DNA of 64,000 bases from Caprimulgus europaeus (Eukaryota > Chordata > Aves > Caprimulgiformes > Caprimulgidae). Below, in pieces: positions 58,166 through 64,000 of this stretch. The notes below the pieces were generated by a model. The model searched no databases. It worked only from the letters and a program-made list of their open reading frames with translations, and was not told where the DNA came from. Positions within the stretch are counted from its first letter, which is position 1. Each line of letters opens with the position of its first letter. Location of the stretch: positions 16,553,834-16,617,833 of the forward strand of contig OU015523.1 of NCBI GenBank assembly GCA_907165065.1, read 5' to 3'. The position numbers and the translations under genes were made by a program.

Positions 58166-61100
58166 GTGAGGACAAAGGTAGGGCTCTTGAGACACCTGTG
58201 GCTAGGTTAGTGCTAAAATCTAGGAAGCCTGATCTGCTCTGAACTCTGCATGGGAATGCATGGGTAAGGTGAGGAACTGGGAGATGGAAACCTCAAGCCA
58301 TCTGTTGTGGCATTAGGAGTTGGTCCATCCAAAAGGGAACATGGCCTGCGTGGCATATATCTTCCAGCTTCTCTGCCTACCTCTGCTGTGGCACATGCTT
58401 CCCTCTGCAGCCCCCCTCTTGACTCCATGCATTAAAATCAGTCCTGTGGGGAGGATTGTGGAAGTGGTCTCAGCCACCCTTCACTACTCACTGTGGTCAC
58501 AGTGACCAGGGGTGGAAATTACACAGTGCTCAGTTTGTCTTTCCTTGCAGCAGATCCCAAAGCAGTGAGTCCTGAGAAATTATGAGTCCTTGTCTCTCTT
58601 GCTTGTATGCCTGCAATACCACAGAGAGTTAGTGTGACATGTCAGAGCTCAGCTGTGAGTCCCCCTCCTATGTGACAGAAAGGCAGGGCAGGAGGATGCC
58701 TATACTCTGCTTTAGCCCTCCTGGCTGCAGTTGAAACTAATTTTCCCAGTTGGCAAAGCTCATTTCCATTTTCTGGGGAAGTTGGAGGCTGAAAAAGGAA
58801 CACACAGTGACATTTAGATCTCCACATTTGGCATAAAGACTAAAAGGGCCCAGTGTTACTTCCACACAGAAGTTAGCAGACTAGAGAAGCTGTTTGCTGT
58901 GTGTTGAGGCCCTGATATACTTGGTATAGGTTCCTCTACAGAGTGCAGAGATCCAAGCCATTTAGCTTTGGCCTTTAAAGACTTCTCTGGCTGGGACAGA
59001 TGGACAGACGTCACAGTCTTAAATTCCTGAGGAACAAGTGACTGTTGAGACCATGGAGTCAGTGCCCCAAGGTCCTGGGCAAGCGTCACTTATCCTGGTT
59101 TCAGTTTAGTTTTATGTCTGAACTTCCTCCATCAGTTCAGTCTCCTGGAGCTTTTAGTTGTCCCAGCTTCCTCTGAAGGCTAGGAAGAAGGAAGTGTGAG
59201 AACACTTCAGAGATCAGCCTCTAGGAAGCTTAACTCCTCCATTCCATTTTTAGTTGCCTCTCCTTTCAAGAGAGGAACTGTGAGCAGAAAGATGACGGGC
59301 CCTTTGCAATACTGGAGAAGGGGGCTGGGTGCTCCTGTAATGTCCTAGTGATGGGTGGAAGGACCCAACACAAAGTGCTTGTTCTGGCACAGAGTCCTCA
59401 GTGATTTTGGGTTGGAGTTGCTTCCTCAGTCTGTACCTCTGTTCCTCCATCTCTGAGTTTACTGAAATATTTGCTGGGCGTGTCACAGCGCCTCTGGCAG
59501 ACTAATCTGTTGTTAATGAAAATGCTGGATAAGGGCTTTGTCTGAGCTAAGAAGATGAAGCTCACCACCAGTCTTGCACCAGAAATATGAATGCAAGACT
59601 GCTGCCATCTCTTCTCTAGCAATGCCCAGTCCCAAATTCACAACCCTAAGCACTCCTTGTCCTGGAAGATGGTAGCAATGGTGTAGAATGTTTACCAAGT
59701 GAGTGATACCTGTGTGCTTCAGGAATGGTAGTGCCATCAGCCTCTCGGCGCCTCCGATCACAGCGCTGATTACTCCGGAGCCTGTACGTCACTGCCGGAT
59801 CCCTGAACTGCCATTGGATGGGAGCCTTCTCTTTGAATTCCTGTTCTTCATCTACCTACTGGTAGCCCTCTTCATTCAGTACATCAACATCTACAAGACT
59901 GTCTGGTGGTACCCATACAATCACCCTGCTTCCTGCACCTCACTGGTGAGTTCCCCAGCAAATGCCATTGCTTCTGCTTTTTCATTGCACAGCTTCTTTT
60001 CATGCTTCTTCAGTCCAGGAATCACCAAGCATTTGACATTAAGGGAGTGAAGGGGAGTTCACATGCACCCCCATCAGCCAGGACCATGTCATCTCCCATT
60101 GTACAGGGGAGAAAATACATGGAAGGTGACAGAGAGGTGTCAGCAGGACTCCTTCAGTGGAAATTTCTTGCAGATACTTGCATTGCCTAGCTACCCCTAG
60201 GGTTTGAAATGGACTTGAGACTCCAGGAGCCTGCTTTCACCTGCTGTGGGTGCCCCTTCCCAGTGGAAACAACAGAGCCTGAGAGAAGGGAGATGATGCA
60301 AATTTTCCTTAGGATCTCACAGCAGGTCAGCAGCAGATGAGTTGGGGAGGGGGATCAGATCCTCAGCTTATGTAAACCTTACAGTCTCCTCGGTTTCACT
60401 CTTCTTCCTGGCCCAATAAGCTGCATAACCTGGGAGCAACCTGTACCTGAGTCAGCAAACCTCATCTGAGTGAAGTTAGCCTCTGAGGTGGTCCTTCAGG
60501 TTCTACTGTTGCTTGGAAGCATGAGGTGGTTCCTTAGTTCACTATACCGACAGGTGGTGCTGGTGTTCCAGTTACCAGTTCCAAGTTCAGGTACACAATG
60601 CTGGGCACAGCTTGCTGTGAAGAAAACGTGTTCTGTTTTAGGTTCCCTGCTGGAAAGGATTTAATGGTCATTTGTTTGCTCCCATCAGGAATCAAGCGTT
60701 CTTTTTCTACCCAAAATGTCCTTGAAGTCCCAAACAGCAGTATTCAGTCTGCTGTTTTAGCCAGAACACATTTGATAGCTTCACTGAAAAAATCTTAAGG
60801 AGTCCCAGAGCTGTATCTAAGCTGATACAGCCAGAGCCAACATAAAACTTCTAATACAGATCTATGGCCTGTGAAGATGACATTTCTCGGATGAACCTGA
60901 TTATCAGGGAGCACTGGTCACTACTGACCATTTCTGAGACCAAGAGCTAAAGTGAGCTGGTGTGCTCAACTCTTGACTCCAATTTGGCTGCCCTTGCTCT
61001 GGTTGCTCAGTGGCTTTTCCTGGGAGAACTTGCAAGCTGTTCTCCGTAGTAGGATCCTGATCCTAGATGTCCCTTTAACCCCAAAAATCCCCACCTGAAG

Positions 61101-63797
61101 GGTGGGTTTGTTTTGTTTTCAGTGGAAATCTCCATGGGAAGGAACCTCCATGTGCAGAAGATCTTGATTCTGGAGGCATTCCTGCATTACTGATGTTTAT
61201 CCCTTCCCCTCATCCCTATAGAGAGATTTGGGGAATGCTTACACAAGGTCCTAATGCGCTGCCAGGAGCCAGCGCTGTCCCACCCCAGCTGGGTGGTTTC
61301 AGAGTCCCTTCCCCTGGTGAAGACCTTTTTTCTTTCCTCCTTCAGAATTTTCACCTCATTGACTACCACCTGGCGGCGTTCATCACAGTGATGCTGGCAC
61401 GGAGGCTGGTGTGGGCCCTCATCTCTGAGGTAACATTCCCACTGTTCCCTCTCCTGCCTGTAGAACTGATTGCAGAGCATGACCACCCATGACCTGAGAA
61501 AGTTCTGCAAGTTGGATAGCTGGAGGGTCTCTTCCCCCAGAACAAGTCTGGGTGTGAAGGATTAAGATTTGGGGGATGTCCTTCTGCCTTAGAATTTTCT
61601 CCTTGAGGCTGTTCATGTCCTGCAGGATTGGGTAGCTCTGTTGCCTCTGCAGCTAGAAGGAGATGAAATGGTCCCACTTGCTTCTTTATCCCTGCAGGTG
61701 CAATTCTGTACCTCACTACCTCATGCCAGAGAAGTGGCTGAGAGAATTGCAAGTCTGGTAGCAGAAAGGCAAACAGGGAGGTTGGCCAAAACTGGGAGAA
61801 TACACAGGAGATGGGAGGGGAAAAGTCAGGAGGAGGATGATGTCTGAAATGACTAAAGGGAAAAGGAATAGCTGGTAGAATTGCTTTTCCAGTCCTGGTT
61901 ACTTTAATAACTCTGAGACTCTGGCCACATGACCTCAGATTTTGAGACCCTCTCTGTGTTTGTGGGAGCAGAACGGGGCCAAATTACATGTTTGAGAAAG
62001 GTCATTTTGAGGAAAATGGAAGTTTTATCCACTGAAATGGTTAATACAACTCCGGGCTAAGCAAGAAGTTTAAAAATAAATAAATAAAATAAAGGAGCAG
62101 TTACGTCCTGTTGAATGGCTGAATGGAGAAGATGGGATCTCTGAAGTTCTATTTTCATCTCTGATTCCTGACATTTTCATTTATGTTCACATCCTCCCTA
62201 AAATTTCCCATAGACTGAAATTTCTGCATTGAAACCTTCCATGCAAGTTCTTGCACATCCCATCTATTAGTTCTAACCCCTAAAAATCTTTTCATAGTTC
62301 AGTTGCCTTCTCCCCTGTGGAGACTGGAACAGGCTGTTTTGCTGTCCTTTCAAAGGTGGTGCCTCCTTGCTAGACTGCAGTCTGTCCAGCCAGTAGAGAT
62401 GAACAGTGGAAATCTAGTTTTGGGATTGACAAGGTGCACAGTGTTCTCTTCCCTCAGCTGGGAACTGTGACATTCCAGTTCTTTAGGAAAATGAATGCTG
62501 AGACCTGATCCTTCTAAAGGAAAGAGCAAGAAGAAATGTGTTTCAGGCTATCCTGAACTATCATCAGAGCAAAAAGGGACTTGAGCAAAAATCTTTTCTA
62601 CTTTACAGCTCTGAATTATTGTTTAAAGGCTGCATTTTAGTCACGCCCTACAACTTGTGCTTATTTGAATTGTCTGGATTCTACCTGTGTAAGAGAGTCA
62701 GTCTCCTACTTCTGGGAGGAAGAGGGCAGCCACCCCTCCTACAGTGCCTCCTGGGACTGCTCTCCCTGCTCCTCCTCCACAGGCACCCCCTGTGCTCATG
62801 TTCTAGCACTAGTATGACAGGGCTGCTGCATGTTTCTCCTCCATTTGCAGGCCTCTCAGGTGGGTGCGACATCAGTGATTCACTACATGGTGCGCCTGGT
62901 GCTGCTCACCCTCTGTGGATGGGTGCTCTGCTGGACTTTGGTCAACCTCTTCCGCAGCCATTCTGTTCTCAACCTTCTCTTCCTGGGCTACCCGTGAGTG
63001 ACACCACCTTCTACCTTCAGGGTGGGGGGAAGCGTAGCTGCTTGGGGGGGGCATGAGCCACCATGGGAAGCAGAGCTGTTGGCTGTCATCTGTCTCCTCA
63101 TTTTATGATTAAAGGGGAGGTAGGAGTGGCTGGGGGATGATGCGAGGAGGTGGTGCTGGGCTGATGAAGCAAATGGCCTCATTATGCTGTTTGTGTGATG
63201 GGCCTTCACTGTGACTTGAAGACTGAGCCATTGGTTCTACAAATGGGACTTAAAGAAGCTTCTCTGCACAGTTGCTGAAGCTGCAGCCTCTGGCCTTTTA
63301 TGGGGGAGAAGGGTTGGCCACTAGCTTCTGGAATGAGGGTTCCTATGTGGTGTCCTCCTCACAAGGGTCAACATCTGTTGAGAAGGTGCCCCGTGCTTCA
63401 TGTTGGGATGGTTGTCACTTCAGCCCTTTTTTCTTCCTTTCCCTGCAGGTTTGGTGTCTATGTTCCTCTGTGCTGCTTCCACCAGGACAGCAGAGCACAG
63501 CCCCTGCCTGCGGACTGTGGTTACTTGGTACAGGACCAGATGGTGGATGATGGGGCTTCAGCTGTCAGCAGCCTGGTCAAACCCAAAGATTTCCTCTCGC
63601 TTCTGTGGGAATCCCTGAGAGAACAGTTCAATAATCCTACGTCTATCCCCACCCACAGCTGCCCCCTCTCCCCAGATCTCATCCGCAACGAGGTGGAGTG
63701 CCTAAAAGCAGATTTCAACCGCAGGATCAAGGAAGTTCTCTTCAACTCTCTCTTCAGTGCCTACTACGTGGCATTCCTGCCACTGTGCTTTGTGAAG
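58053..63797 (+). CDS. TMEM39A: Transmembrane protein 39A, 5' partial gene
   Basis: Five coding exons (58053-58165, 59723-59945, 61346-61429, 62851-62993, 63449-63797) give the first 304 residues in one frame (human protein about 488). The protein is a multipass ER membrane protein. In published work it helps COPII export of the phosphoinositide phosphatase SAC1 and so influences PI4P and autophagy. The sequence begins [20 protein letters not shown], then [20 protein letters not shown], and matches human TMEM39A closely. Membrane segments visible: [15 protein letters not shown] (about residue 80), [50 protein letters not shown] and [14 protein letters not shown]. The hydrophilic loop [20 protein letters not shown] is nearly identical to human. 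Relative to the human sequence I recall, about four residues are missing around [12 protein letters not shown]. Later exons are beyond the window. Confidence 0.97.
58166..59722 (+). other. TMEM39A: TMEM39A intron
   Basis: GT-AG intron of 1.6 kb ending TGTGTGCTTCAG. Nothing else recognisable. Confidence 0.85.
59723..59945 (+). CDS. TMEM39A: TMEM39A coding exon 2 (first membrane segment)
   Basis: It encodes [40 protein letters not shown], and [17 protein letters not shown]. Phase 1 base in, phase 0 out, donor CTG/GTGAGT. Confidence 0.96.
59946..61345 (+). other. TMEM39A: TMEM39A intron
   Basis: GT-AG intron of 1.4 kb ending CCTCCTTCAG. Nothing else recognisable. Confidence 0.85.
61346..61429 (+). 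CDS. TMEM39A: TMEM39A coding exon 3
   Basis: 84 bp, phase 0 at both ends: [20 protein letters not shown] then LVWALISE. This is a membrane segment. Confidence 0.96.
61430..62850 (+). other. TMEM39A: TMEM39A intron
   Basis: GT-AG intron of 1.4 kb with an (AAAT)n run at about 62073-62092. Nothing else recognisable. Confidence 0.85.
62851..62993 (+). CDS. TMEM39A: TMEM39A coding exon 4
   Basis: It encodes [40 protein letters not shown] and NLLFLGYP. The acceptor is CATTTGCAG and the donor CC/GTGAGT, leaving in phase 2. Confidence 0.95.
62994..63448 (+). other. TMEM39A: TMEM39A intron
   Basis: 455 bp GT-AG intron ending TTTCCCTGCAG. Nothing else recognisable. Confidence 0.85.
63449..63797 (+). 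CDS. TMEM39A: TMEM39A coding exon 5
   Basis: 349 bp. It encodes [16 protein letters not shown], a variable loop, [39 protein letters not shown] and [16 protein letters not shown]. It leaves in phase 0 at AAG/GTAGCT. No further exon fits before the window ends. Confidence 0.96.
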
Positions 63798-64000
63798 GTA
63801 GCTCTTGTCTGGCTCTCTCTGTGCCCCTGCCCGCCGTCTCCTTCTGAATGTTGTGCTGCCAGGCCAGATTCCTGGTTAATTCCCCTTTTCTCTGTCTCCC
63901 CTTTGGCAGCCCGGATAGCGGAGCATGGCTGCATCCGGAGTGCTCTAGTACTGCTCCTGGTTGGCGGATAGGTATTGCCATAAATGTGATGCACCTCTAG
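63798..64000 (+). other. TMEM39A: TMEM39A intron, 5' part
   Basis: The intron runs off the window. The open frame that continues through 63798 diverges from TMEM39A after CFVK, as expected for read-through into an intron. Confidence 0.85.

Noticed and set aside
63300-63971. 223-aa open frame extending TMEM39A exon 5 on both sides
   Set aside because: Only 63449-63797 matches TMEM39A and is bounded by good splice sites. The rest is intron read-through.
1-64000. CRISPR arrays, rRNA and tRNA genes
   Set aside because: None found. The regular repeats present are short minisatellites or LTR arrays in an avian-type genome.

Overview
This is vertebrate nuclear DNA, almost certainly from a bird. 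Genes are split into short exons with GT-AG introns. The dispersed repeats are CR1 LINE fragments and LTRs of the types common in avian genomes, and two compact CpG islands sit at promoters. No bacterial-style genes, rRNA, tRNA or CRISPR arrays were seen. The species cannot be named from the sequence alone.

Layout. (1) 366-6289, plus strand: the last five coding exons of a beta-1,4-galactosyltransferase (B4GALT) paralog, closest in motifs to B4GALT3. Its N-terminal exon or exons lie outside the window. (2) 8416-22356, minus strand: a complete six-exon coding region for B4GALT4 (352 aa), converging on gene 1. It has a non-coding leader in its first coding exon and a probable 5' non-coding exon ending at 38451 inside a CpG island. 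Its roughly 16 kb 5' intron is full of old repeats. (3) 38.8-45.4 kb: an apparently gene-free interval with a 32-bp minisatellite. (4) 45.4-64 kb, plus strand: the CpG-island promoter and the first five coding exons (304 aa) of TMEM39A, which runs off the right edge. B4GALT4 and TMEM39A are also neighbours on human 3q13.33, which supports both calls.

The main result concerns gene 1. Its frame is open, its splice sites are intact, and its last three exon lengths (123, 105 and 142 bp) equal those of B4GALT4. However, its catalytic centre is dismantled. The family motif WGWGGEDDD reads WDSGGENDD, so the catalytic Asp is Asn and the flexible-loop Trp is Ser. The Met and His metal ligands read Val and Tyr, and one of the UDP-binding arginines is Gln. 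B4GALT4 next door keeps all of these. Gene 1 is therefore a candidate glycosyltransferase pseudoenzyme, or a very young unitary pseudogene, next to an active paralog.

Mobile elements: three LTRs with recognisable ends (11562-12699, 20129-20679, and 27778-28388 with a perfect 5-bp duplication), a truncated inverted LTR (about 32718-33440) carrying a 42-bp tandem array, and five CR1 fragments. Two of the CR1 fragments keep recognisable ORF2 endonuclease or reverse-transcriptase stretches.
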